Of a DNA stretch of 34,545 bases, positions 1 to 6,698 are shown one piece after another. Position numbers and translations under genes: made by a program. Positions within the stretch are counted from its first letter, which is position 1, and each line of letters opens with the position of its first letter. The DNA comes from Pseudomonadota bacterium (GTDB lineage Bacteria > Pseudomonadota > Alphaproteobacteria > Micropepsales > Micropepsaceae), in assembly GCA_029778105.1 (NCBI GenBank), contig JAKOQZ010000005.1, forward strand, positions 1 through 34,545. The letters are read 5' to 3'. Below the pieces are notes generated by a model. The model did no database searches and had not been told where the DNA came from. It saw only the letters and a list, made by a program, of their open reading frames with translations.

Positions 1-1098
1 AGGCATGCCCGGCACTTCGTCGATCACCGGCAGTCCGTCGTCGCTCTCCCCGAACGCCCCCGTCCATTCGAAAGCCGGCGAGAACGCCGCGTCCGGGATC
101 AGCGCTTTCACCTTCGCCGCGATTCGCGCCGCTTTCGCATCGAGGCTCCGTGCGCGATGGCCCGGCAGATCGATCGGTTCATCCTCGCCCCCGGCCACGA
201 TCCGGCCGTCCGGCGTCGTGCGCAGATACAGATACGGTGTGGATGCCTCCCACACCAAAATCCGGTTCAGCCATTTCGGATAGGTCAGCGCGGGCTTCGA
301 CGCGACAGCCCAGCTCGATGTGATCTTCACCCCCGTCTTCGGCACGCCCTTCAGCGCCTCGTAGCCGGTGCAGAACACGACATGCCGCGCTTCGACGAAA
401 TGCGCGCCTGCATCCAGCACCACGCCATGGCGCGTCGCCATCACGTCACCCACATTCGCCGGCGCATAGATCCGCGCGCCGCGGCCCTGCGCCCGCTTCA
501 GCAATCCCGCCGCCAGCTGCATCGGGTTGGCGATGGCCGACCCTTCGCTCAGGATCGCGCCGGTTCGCTCAATCCCGAATTGCGCGCGCAACGCTGCGCC
601 ATCGAGATAGTCGCCAGGCAGGCCGATCCGGCGCCGCGCCGTCGCCTCGTCCTTGAGCGCGCGCGCCCCGAAATCGTTGCCCGCCAGATAGAGCGAGCTG
701 CGCGCCTGCAGGCCGCAGCGCAGTCCCTCATCGCGCACCAGCTTCTGCAGGTCCTGCGTCGCGCGATACGATCTCCGCCAGGCCGCATTTGCCTTCCGCA
801 CACCGATCTTGTCGCCGAGCGCCGTCAGCGGCTCGTCGATCTCGAACTGCAGCATCGCCGTGCTCGCCGCCGTCGCGCCGCGCGCCGGCTCCCGCCGCTC
901 CAGCACCACCACGCTTTCGAACCGCCGCGACAGCGCCTCGGCCATGAATGCGCCGCTCACCCCTGCGCCGACGATCGCCGCGTCCGCCCTGATCGACTTG
1001 TCCAGTCGCCGCACCGGCACCCCAAAGCCTGCTGCCCGCTCCCAGACAGAGGCCCCGAAGCGCAGCTTCTTCTCGGGCGTGATGCGTTCGTCGGTCAT
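1..1098 (-). CDS. FAD-dependent oxidoreductase (DAO family), 3' end cut by window edge
   Basis: The reading frame starts at ATG 1098 and stays open to base 1, so 366 residues are visible and the C-terminus lies outside the window. An AGGGAAAG Shine-Dalgarno precedes the start. After an unusual 38-residue N-terminal extension comes the FAD-binding Rossmann motif IVGAGVSG (residues 42-49), with an acidic residue at the end of the second strand (VVVLER, Glu67). Further on, VFCTGYE and RIVAGGEDE resemble the later FAD-contacting segments of glycine/D-amino-acid oxidase-like enzymes (PF01266). The family oxidises amines or amino acids with FAD; the substrate cannot be told here. It lies behind a structured, terminator-bearing leader (see 1119-1215). 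Confidence 0.8.
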   Translation of the reverse strand, partial: MTDERITPEKKLRFGASVWERAAGFGVPVRRLDKSIRADAAIVGAGVSGAFMAEALSRRFESVVVLERREPARGATAASTAMLQFEIDEPLTALGDKIGVRKANAAWRRSYRATQDLQKLVRDEGLRCGLQARSSLYLAGNDFGARALKDEATARRRIGLPGDYLDGAALRAQFGIERTGAILSEGSAIANPMQLAAGLLKRAQGRGARIYAPANVGDVMATRHGVVLDAGAHFVEARHVVFCTGYEALKGVPKTGVKITSSWAVASKPALTYPKWLNRILVWEASTPYLYLRTTPDGRIVAGGEDEPIDLPGHRARSLDAKAARIAAKVKALIPDAAFSPAFEWTGAFGESDDGLPVIDEVPGMP

Positions 1099-1118
1099 GA
1101 CTTTCCCTGTCTTCCCAC

Positions 1119-1215
1119 GCAGAAACGCCCACCCGCGTCACGGATGGGCGTTGAATGAAAACGGCGAAGCGGCGCTTCGGTTGCTGAGATCTGCCCCGGG
1201 CCTGATAGGGGGCAT
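1119..1215 (-). ncRNA. Candidate small RNA or structured leader
   Basis: Read on the minus strand this stretch forms three consecutive hairpins. The first is TGCCCC/GGGGCA (1209-1214 with 1192-1197), the second CGAAGC/GCTTCG with a 3-base loop (1174-1179 with 1165-1170), and the third an 11-bp stem ending in TTTCT (1142-1152 with 1124-1134). A sigma70-like promoter lies the right distance upstream. The third stem looks like an intrinsic terminator and stands 25 bases before the oxidoreductase start. The roughly 97-nt product could be an independent sRNA or an attenuated leader. It does not match 6S RNA, SRP RNA, TPP or glycine riboswitch signatures that I know. Confidence 0.4.
1124..1152 (-). 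terminator. Intrinsic-terminator-like hairpin
   Basis: AACGCCCATCC pairs with GGGTGGGCGTT (one G:U pair) around a 7-base loop and is followed on the minus strand by TTTCT, a short U tract. It sits between the promoter at 1222-1250 and the oxidoreductase start at 1098, so it could end a small RNA or attenuate the gene. Confidence 0.5.
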
Positions 1216-1221
1216 AGCTCC

Positions 1222-1250
1222 AAGATAGTGTTCCACCGCGCGGCCGCCAA
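1222..1250 (-). promoter_or_regulatory. Sigma70-like promoter for the candidate RNA
   Basis: On the minus strand TTGGCG (1245-1250) and TATCTT (1222-1227) are separated by exactly 17 bases, which fits a housekeeping promoter. Transcription would begin near 1215, at the start of the hairpin-rich segment. It is the best-looking housekeeping promoter I found in the window. Confidence 0.45.
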
Positions 1251-1438
1251 GGGGGGAATAGGAAAAAAATCAGGAGACCTTGCTCTCTGCTCTTTTTGCG
1301 CAGGCTATGGCCTGCGGCTTATCCCGCGCCTGCCGCCGCGTCACCTCGCGTTTACGTCCACGGCAGTATCGCCAAACCCGAGCTGACGTCCTAGAACGCC
1401 TGTCACAAACCGGGCCAAGCCCTGCGGAGGAGAGTCTC
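1251..1438 (+). other. Non-coding upstream region of the thiolase
   Basis: Together with the RNA candidate this completes a 340-base stretch (1099-1438) without a protein gene. The frame is open upstream of the thiolase start back to 1280, but nothing in that extension resembles the thiolase family and the strong GGAGGAGAG Shine-Dalgarno at 1427-1435 fixes the start at 1439. I see no convincing promoter or operator in it. Confidence 0.4.
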
Positions 1439-2650
1439 ATGCGTGAAGCCGTCATCGTTTCAACCGCCCGCACGGGCCTTGCGAAGTCCGGCCGCGGCGG
1501 CTTCAACGACACCCACGGCGCAGCCATGGGCGGTCACGCCATCAAGCACGCGATCGCGCGCGCGGGCCTCGAGCCGGGCGACGTCGAAGACGTCTATATG
1601 GGCTGCGGTGCGCCGGAAGGCGCCACGGGCCAGAATATCGGCCGCCTCGCGGCCATGTGGGCCGGCTGCCCGGTGACCACCTCGGGCGTCACCGTCAACC
1701 GCTTCTGCTCCTCGGGCCTGCAGACGGTCGCGATGGCCGCGCAGCAGATCATCACCGACGGCACCGACATCGCCATCGGCGCGGGCGTTGAATCCATCTC
1801 GCTCAACCAGATGTCGGGCAAGATGAACCTGCACCGCATCACCGAGGAACAGCTCATGCAGCGCATGCCGGCGCTGTGGATGGCGATGATCGAAACCGCC
1901 GAAATCGTCGCCGAGCGTTACGGCATCAGCCGCGACCGCCAGGACGAATTCTCGCTCGAAAGCCAGCGCCGCACCGCCGCCGCGCAGCAGGCCGGCAAAT
2001 TCGACAACGAGATCGTGCCGATGGAGACCCAGATGGTCGTCGTCGACAAGGAGACCAAGGAGTCGAAGAAGGTCGCCTATACGGTGACGAAGGACGAGTG
2101 CAACCGTCCCGACACGACGCTGGAAGGCCTCAAGTCGCTGCCGCCGGTGTTCAAGAACGGCCAGAAGATCAAGGAAGGCAAATACGTCACCGCCGGCAAC
2201 GCCTCGCAGCTGTCGGATGGCGCCGCTGCCGTCCTGCTGATGGAAGGCAAGGAAGCGGCCCGCCGTAACCTGAAACCCCTCGCCATCTTCCGCGGCTTCT
2301 CGGTCGCGGGCTGCGAGCCCGACGAGATGGGCATCGGCCCGGTCTATGCGATCCCGCGCCTGCTCAAGCGCCACGGCCTCAAGGTCGACGACATCGACCT
2401 GTGGGAGCTGAACGAAGCCTTCGCCAGCCAGGCGCTCTATTGCGCCGACAAGGTCGGCATCGACCACGCCAAGCTCAACGTCAACGGCGGCTCGATCTCC
2501 ATCGGCCATCCCTTCGGCATGACCGGCGCCCGCCTCACCGGCCATATCGCGCTGGAAGCCCAGCGTCGCGGCAACTGCAAGTATGGCGTCGTGACGATGT
2601 GCATCGGCGGCGGCATGGGTGCGGCCGGCCTCTTCGAGTTCGTCAGCTGA
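1439..2650 (+). CDS. Acetyl-CoA C-acyltransferase (thiolase)
   Basis: The 403-residue protein begins at ATG 1439 behind GGAGGAGAG. Thiolases either cleave 3-ketoacyl-CoA with CoA in fatty acid beta-oxidation or condense two acetyl-CoA molecules. The nucleophilic cysteine is Cys90 in VNRFCSSGLQ. The C-terminal half carries NVNGGSISIGHPFGMTGAR, which holds the catalytic His357, and the second active-site cysteine Cys388 in CIGGGMGAAG. WELNEAFA is also a family signature. The length is normal for the family. Whether it is degradative or biosynthetic cannot be told from these motifs. The next gene overlaps its stop codon, so the two are probably co-transcribed. Confidence 0.93.
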   Translation: MREAVIVSTARTGLAKSGRGGFNDTHGAAMGGHAIKHAIARAGLEPGDVEDVYMGCGAPEGATGQNIGRLAAMWAGCPVTTSGVTVNRFCSSGLQTVAMAAQQIITDGTDIAIGAGVESISLNQMSGKMNLHRITEEQLMQRMPALWMAMIETAEIVAERYGISRDRQDEFSLESQRRTAAAQQAGKFDNEIVPMETQMVVVDKETKESKKVAYTVTKDECNRPDTTLEGLKSLPPVFKNGQKIKEGKYVTAGNASQLSDGAAAVLLMEGKEAARRNLKPLAIFRGFSVAGCEPDEMGIGPVYAIPRLLKRHGLKVDDIDLWELNEAFASQALYCADKVGIDHAKLNVNGGSISIGHPFGMTGARLTGHIALEAQRRGNCKYGVVTMCIGGGMGAAGLFEFVS

Positions 2651-3174
2651 GTTCAGACGTTCTGATCCGCGCCGGGCGGCTCGGCGATCTGGGTGGCTGC
2701 ATAGCCATCGAGATCGCGGCCGCCCGGCGCTTTTCTGAAGTCGGCATGGACGATCTCGTCGCCCTGACGGCGTCCGAGCCCTATATGGGCGCGCACGGCG
2801 CCCGCCATCTGGAAGACGGCGCGGCGCTGTTCGTCGCCGAACGCCAGGGCGGCCTCGCCGGTTACGCGGCGCTCTGGCCGGTCGATCATCTCGCCCATCT
2901 TTGCGAAATCGACGTCCACCCCGATCATGGCCGGTCCGGCATCGGCCGCGCCCTGATGCGGGCTTGTGAAGACTGGGCGCACGTGAGCGGCAAGCCCGGC
3001 ATCAGCCTCACGACATTCATCGATGTGCCCTGGAACGGGCCCTGGTACGCCCGGCTCGGCTATGAGCCTTACGATCCTGCGCTCTGGCCCCCGTCCCACG
3101 CAGAGCTATGGGCAGGCCAGCTGGCCAGCGCGCTCGACTGCACGCGCCGCCTCATGATGGTGAAGTGGCTTTAG
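2647..3174 (+). CDS. GNAT family N-acetyltransferase
   Basis: The protein has the GNAT acetyl-CoA-binding signature: a beta strand (LCEIDVHPDHG) followed by the RSGIGRAL pyrophosphate loop, and a C-terminal WYARLGYEPY motif. GNATs transfer an acetyl group to amines; the substrate is unknown. The start is uncertain: no ATG, GTG or TTG lies in frame between the thiolase stop and the conserved N-terminus (VLIRAGRLGDL). The candidates are CTG at 2647, which overlaps the thiolase TGA, CTG at 2662, or a GTG near 2599 inside the thiolase. The overlap suggests translational coupling. Its stop overlaps the stop of the convergent gene at 3171. Confidence 0.75.
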   Translation: MSSDVLIRAGRLGDLGGCIAIEIAAARRFSEVGMDDLVALTASEPYMGAHGARHLEDGAALFVAERQGGLAGYAALWPVDHLAHLCEIDVHPDHGRSGIGRALMRACEDWAHVSGKPGISLTTFIDVPWNGPWYARLGYEPYDPALWPPSHAELWAGQLASALDCTRRLMMVKWL

Positions 3175-3650
3175 ACGGCTGCCTTCAGTCCGAACATCTC
3201 CCGCGCCGGCGCGCCGGTCATGAAGTCGAGATATTGCCGGCTGGACTCGGCCGTCGCCACTTCCAGCATGAAGACGTTCTCCACCCAGAACTCGATCAGG
3301 TCGAAGCCCATCGGGCCCGGTGCGCCGCGCCGGCACTTGCGCGCCGTCCATCCTTCGCGCTGCGCAATCGCAAGGATCTCTTCGGCGTCCAGAACCGAGG
3401 CGATCAGCAGGTGCGCCGAACTGTGCTGCGGCGTCTCCGGCTGGTCGCGATAGGCGATCTCGTCCGCGCCGGGAATGAAGGCGATGTTGCGCGGGCTCAC
3501 TTCGATTTCACTGCCGCGCGCATCGCCGGAGAACGCCATCCAGGTTCCCGGAATGGGCGGGAAGGGCACCGTCTGTCCCTTCCACAATTCGGCGATCACG
3601 CGCGCCACGCGTTCGGGTTCGTTGGCCGGGATCGAGGCGTGAAAAATCAT
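3171..3650 (-). CDS. Conserved hypothetical, possible VOC/glyoxalase-fold protein
   Basis: This 159-residue protein begins at ATG 3650, whose first bases overlap the TGA of the TetR gene (ATGA). It starts MIFHASIPAN and carries segments such as EVSPRNIAFIPG and EFWVENVFMLEV. The alternating strand pattern with acidic and histidine positions resembles a two-module vicinal-oxygen-chelate fold, but I do not recognise a specific enzyme. The coupling to TetR suggests that it is the regulator's own partner or target. Its stop codon (3171-3173) overlaps that of the convergent GNAT gene. Confidence 0.65.
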   Translation of the reverse strand: MIFHASIPANEPERVARVIAELWKGQTVPFPPIPGTWMAFSGDARGSEIEVSPRNIAFIPGADEIAYRDQPETPQHSSAHLLIASVLDAEEILAIAQREGWTARKCRRGAPGPMGFDLIEFWVENVFMLEVATAESSRQYLDFMTGAPAREMFGLKAAV

Positions 3651-4264
3651 GACTTGTCTCCTTCGGCGCTCCGTTTGCGCGCCGCATCCAAAAGCATTTC
3701 GATCGCCAGAGACGCGGCGTCGCCGGCCTCCTTGCCGCTGAAGCCCCAGTAGTCCTTCATCGTCACCCACGATGCGCCCGAATAGAGAAGCTGGGCCGCC
3801 GCTGTGATCGCGGCTGCTTCCTTGCGGGGCAGGCCCTTCACCGCATCGGCCACCGACTTGCGGATGGCGGCCTTGCGGCGGTCGTTCACCTTCAAGCGGA
3901 ATTCACGCCCCTGCGGGCTCATCCACATGGCCCGCATCAGGTTCTCGTTGTCGTCGAACGCCGCAAACACACGCTTGGGAAACGCGATCAGCTCCGCCTC
4001 ACTTTCGGGGAACGACCCAATTCCGATGCGCGGGTCCAGCCACGACCACAATTGCTCGATCAGCGCCTCCTTGGTGGGGAAGTGCCGGTACACGGTGCGT
4101 TCCTGGATGCCTGCCGCCTTTGCGATCGCCGTGAAGGACAGACCTGCCGGATCGGCGTTCTCGATCAGGCTCACCGCCGCATCCAGTATGCGGCGGCGGG
4201 TCTCTTCCTTCTGCGCATCGCGCAGCGGGCTCTGGTATGATGATGTCACTGGCGCTGTATTCAT
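3647..4264 (-). CDS. TetR family transcriptional regulator
   Basis: The 205-residue protein has an N-terminal TetR helix-turn-helix domain: TRRRILDAAVSLI, then GLSFTAIAKAAGIQERTVYRHF at roughly residues 40-62. The C-terminal part (residues 75-200) is the variable ligand-binding, dimerising region; PRKEAAAITAAAQLLYSGAS is typical of it. TetR proteins usually repress until a small ligand binds. A perfect ATGTCA-N7-TGACAT inverted repeat covers the start codon and points to autorepression. The downstream gene at 3171-3650 overlaps by 4 bases and is probably controlled with it. The inducer is unknown. Confidence 0.9.
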   Translation of the reverse strand: MNTAPVTSSYQSPLRDAQKEETRRRILDAAVSLIENADPAGLSFTAIAKAAGIQERTVYRHFPTKEALIEQLWSWLDPRIGIGSFPESEAELIAFPKRVFAAFDDNENLMRAMWMSPQGREFRLKVNDRRKAAIRKSVADAVKGLPRKEAAAITAAAQLLYSGASWVTMKDYWGFSGKEAGDAASLAIEMLLDAARKRSAEGDKS

Positions 4265-4281
4265 GTCAGTAGTTATGACAT
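4263..4281. promoter_or_regulatory. Probable TetR operator
   Basis: ATGTCA (4263-4268) and TGACAT (4276-4281) form a perfect inverted repeat with a 7-base spacer that overlaps the tetR start codon at 4262-4264. A further half-site TGATGTCA lies at 4241-4248 inside the gene. Size and position fit a TetR dimer site for autorepression; this is inference. Confidence 0.55.
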
Positions 4282-4322
4282 CAACAGCCGCGCCTGTCCA
4301 GTGACCGGCATCACGCTTTCAG

Positions 4323-4697
4323 TCAGCGTGCCGGATAGCGCACCAGGAATCGGATGAAGAGCGCCGCAAACACCAGATCGATGATCGCCGGCGCAAAGCC
4401 CCAGAACCCGATCGTGCCCTTGATCCAGTAGATCAGCAGCATCAGCACGATCAGCAGCTTGCCCGCGGCACCCATGCCGATGATCCCGCGGTTGCGGTCG
4501 AGATCGCGCGAGACGGTGAAATAGCCGATCCCGAACACCACGATCAGGCCGCCTGCGAGGCGCGGCCAGATAAAATCCCCAGCCGGCAGAGGCAGCAGCT
4601 TCGGCCCCATCGCCGGGTCCAGCAGCAGCGGCAGTCCGACCGCCAGGTTGAAGATCGCCGCAGCGATGAACACACGCGTCCAGCCTTGCTCGCTCAT
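4323..4697 (-). CDS. Small four-helix membrane protein of unknown function
   Basis: The 124-residue protein has four hydrophobic segments at about residues 8-27, 44-62, 77-94 and 98-116, so it is an inner-membrane protein. I do not recognise the family. It lies 7 bases behind the GNAT gene at 4705-5169 and is the last gene of a four-gene minus-strand run that begins with the MDR oxidoreductase at 6595. No catalytic motif is visible. Confidence 0.75.
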   Translation of the reverse strand: MSEQGWTRVFIAAAIFNLAVGLPLLLDPAMGPKLLPLPAGDFIWPRLAGGLIVVFGIGYFTVSRDLDRNRGIIGMGAAGKLLIVLMLLIYWIKGTIGFWGFAPAIIDLVFAALFIRFLVRYPAR

Positions 4698-4704
4698 GAT
4701 CCCC

Positions 4705-5169
4705 TCACAGGTCCTTGGTCAGCCAGTATCGCTTGATCTCCGGACGGCCCATCTCCAGCGTGCCGAAGACCTTGTAGCCGAGCTTCTCGTAGAACGGCCG
4801 CGCCTGGAAACTGAACGTATCGAGCCACAGATTCTTGGCGCCGTGCTTGCGGGATTCATCCTCCGCAACGGCCATCAGCGTGCGCCCCAGAGACTTGCGG
4901 CGCAGCTTCTCATCGACCCACGCCCATTTCAGGAAGGCGCTCTCATAGTAGAGCTCCATGAGAAATCCGCCCCGCAGCGCGCCTTTCGCATCGCGTACGC
5001 CGATGACGAACTGCGTGTATTCATAGGGCCCGGCCGCCGCGACGTTGAAATCCCCAAGCCCCTTGCCGATCGCCTTCTTCAGCGGCCCGACCGGACCCGC
5101 CTCAATCGCCACCCTGTAGGTGCCGACCTTCACCGGCTTCGACGGCACGATTCTTTTGCGCGGCGCCAT
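4705..5169 (-). CDS. GNAT family N-acetyltransferase
   Basis: The 154-residue protein starts at ATG 5169, overlapping the stop of the GNAT gene before it (ATGA). The acetyl-CoA loop is read in KLRRKSLGRTLMAVAEDE (about residues 97-114), and the C-terminal GNAT signature is ARPFYEKLGYKVFGTL. The strand before the loop (LKWAWVDEKLR) is also typical. It is related in layout to the preceding gene product: both end in a FYxKLGY motif followed by a short strand, so the pair may come from an old duplication. The substrate is unknown. Confidence 0.85.
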   Translation of the reverse strand: MAPRKRIVPSKPVKVGTYRVAIEAGPVGPLKKAIGKGLGDFNVAAAGPYEYTQFVIGVRDAKGALRGGFLMELYYESAFLKWAWVDEKLRRKSLGRTLMAVAEDESRKHGAKNLWLDTFSFQARPFYEKLGYKVFGTLEMGRPEIKRYWLTKDL

Positions 5170-5585
5170 CACAGCGGCTCCTTCACCAGCAGGATGCATG
5201 TCTTGCGTCCCGCGTCGTAGGTGTAGGTGCCGAACGGCACGTAGCCGAGCTTTGCGTAGAACCCCGGCGCCTGCCAGTCATTGGTATCGAGGATTGCCTT
5301 TACCGCGCCGCGCCTTGCGCCTTCGGCCTCCGCCTGCGCCATGAGATCTCGCCCGAGGCCCCGGCCACGCAGCGCGTCGATCACCCACACATGCTCGATG
5401 AAGATGACGTCCCAATGCACGATGGCATTGATGCCGCCGACGATGGTTCCGCCCTCGCGCACCGCCAGCGAGAACGGCTGCGGATCGGGGCGCCCCACGG
5501 CCCGGCGGTTGAAGCCGATCAGGCCCTCCCTGATCGTGGCGGCCGTATCGTCGGCCGCCACTTCAAGATCGATCCGCAGCGCCAT
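5169..5585 (-). CDS. GNAT family N-acetyltransferase
   Basis: The 138-residue protein starts at ATG 5585, which overlaps the stop of the MDR oxidoreductase (ATGA). The GNAT fold shows in FIEHVWVIDALRGRGLGRDL, where RGRGLG is the pyrophosphate-binding loop, and in the C-terminal APGFYAKLGYVPFGTY. GNATs of this short single-domain kind acetylate small amines, peptides or antibiotics. The actual substrate is unknown. Tight 4-base overlaps on both sides imply one transcript with the oxidoreductase and the second GNAT. Confidence 0.87.
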   Translation of the reverse strand: MALRIDLEVAADDTAATIREGLIGFNRRAVGRPDPQPFSLAVREGGTIVGGINAIVHWDVIFIEHVWVIDALRGRGLGRDLMAQAEAEGARRGAVKAILDTNDWQAPGFYAKLGYVPFGTYTYDAGRKTCILLVKEPL

Positions 5586-6595
5586 CAGGGCTCGGGCCCG
5601 ATCTGCACCACCAGTTTTCCGGTGTTTCCGCCGGTGAACAGCTTGTTCAGCACGGTCGGCGCGTTTTCCAGCCCCTGCTCGACGTCCACCCGCCACTTCA
5701 CCTGGCCCGAGGCGACCCACGGCCCCATCTCGGCCGCGAACTCGGCGATGCGCGGGAAATAGTCGATCACGATGAAGCCTTTGATCAGCGCGCGCTTCAT
5801 CAGGATATTGCGGAACATATAAGGCCCCGGCACCGGCCCGTCGGCGTTGTAGGTCGAAATCAGCCCGCACAGCGGGATGCGCGCCTCCAGATTGATCAGC
5901 GTCAGCACCGCATCCAGAATCTCGCCGCCCACATTCTCGAAATAGACGTCGATCCCCTTGGGGCACTCGCGCTTCAGCGCCTCCAGCACGTTCTCCGTGC
6001 GGTAGTTGATGCAGGCGTCGAAGCCCAGATCTTCCACTACCCACCGGCACTTCTCGTCCGACCCCGCAAGGCCGACCACCCGGCATCCCTTGAGCTTGGC
6101 GATCTGGCCGGCGATCGAGCCGACCGCCCCGGCCGCCGCCGACACCACCACGGTCTCGCCCGGCTTCGGCTTGCCGATATCCAGAAGGCCGAAATAGGCG
6201 GTCATGCCCGTCATCCCCAGCGCGCTCATATAGGCGAGGATCGGCAGGTCCGGCGTCACCATCAGCTTCTGCGCCATCGACGTCACGACATAGTCCTGCC
6301 AGCCGAGGTCCAGCGGCTGCACGATATCGCCCGGCTGAAACGCCGGGTTGTTCGACTTTTCGACCACACCGATCGTTCCGCCCCGCATCACGTCGCCGAT
6401 CTCGACGGGCGGCATGTACTGGTCCATGTCGCTCATCCAGATCCGGTTGGTCGGGTCGAGCGAAAGATAGATGTTGCGCACCAGCATCTGGCCGGGGCCG
6501 GGCACCGGCACCGCACTCTCCACAAGCTGCAGATCGCCCTGCCGGATATCGCCCACGGGGCGGTGCATCAGCTTCCACTGGCGGTTTACCGGCAT
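5585..6595 (-). CDS. NADP-dependent oxidoreductase, zinc-free MDR family
   Basis: The 336-residue protein belongs to the medium-chain dehydrogenase/reductase superfamily, in the leukotriene B4 dehydrogenase / prostaglandin reductase / YncB branch, which reduces activated carbon-carbon double bonds with NADPH. The nucleotide-binding motif is AAGAVGS (residues 154-160), preceded by GMTGMTAYFGLLDIG. The catalytic-zinc cysteine and histidine of alcohol dehydrogenases are absent, as usual in this branch. It heads a minus-strand operon with two GNATs and a membrane protein. It is divergent from the DsbD-like gene; the 103 bases between hold an AT-rich stretch near 6662-6692 that may carry promoters for both. 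Confidence 0.9.
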   Translation of the reverse strand: MPVNRQWKLMHRPVGDIRQGDLQLVESAVPVPGPGQMLVRNIYLSLDPTNRIWMSDMDQYMPPVEIGDVMRGGTIGVVEKSNNPAFQPGDIVQPLDLGWQDYVVTSMAQKLMVTPDLPILAYMSALGMTGMTAYFGLLDIGKPKPGETVVVSAAAGAVGSIAGQIAKLKGCRVVGLAGSDEKCRWVVEDLGFDACINYRTENVLEALKRECPKGIDVYFENVGGEILDAVLTLINLEARIPLCGLISTYNADGPVPGPYMFRNILMKRALIKGFIVIDYFPRIAEFAAEMGPWVASGQVKWRVDVEQGLENAPTVLNKLFTGGNTGKLVVQIGPEP

Positions 6596-6698
6596 TTCCG
6601 TCTCTCCCCGCGGCGATCACGCGTTCGTCAGGACCGCTTCAATCCGCCGCCGCTTTCGCCCACTATATAGGCCGTTTCCGATATCCTATCGCGTGCCC

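Noticed and set aside
1180-1210. GCTGAGATCTG and CCTGAT resembling TPP riboswitch conserved boxes on the plus strand
   Set aside because: The boxes are far too close together and the remaining aptamer parts are absent. The neighbouring thiolase is not a thiamine gene.
1119-1250. 6S or SRP RNA as identity of the candidate RNA
   Set aside because: The SRP loop GGAAGNAGCAGC is missing, and there is no long rod with a central bubble as in 6S RNA.
1460-2545. A 361-codon minus-strand frame opposite the thiolase
   Set aside because: It is a shadow of a well-supported thiolase with all catalytic motifs. The antisense product resembles no protein.
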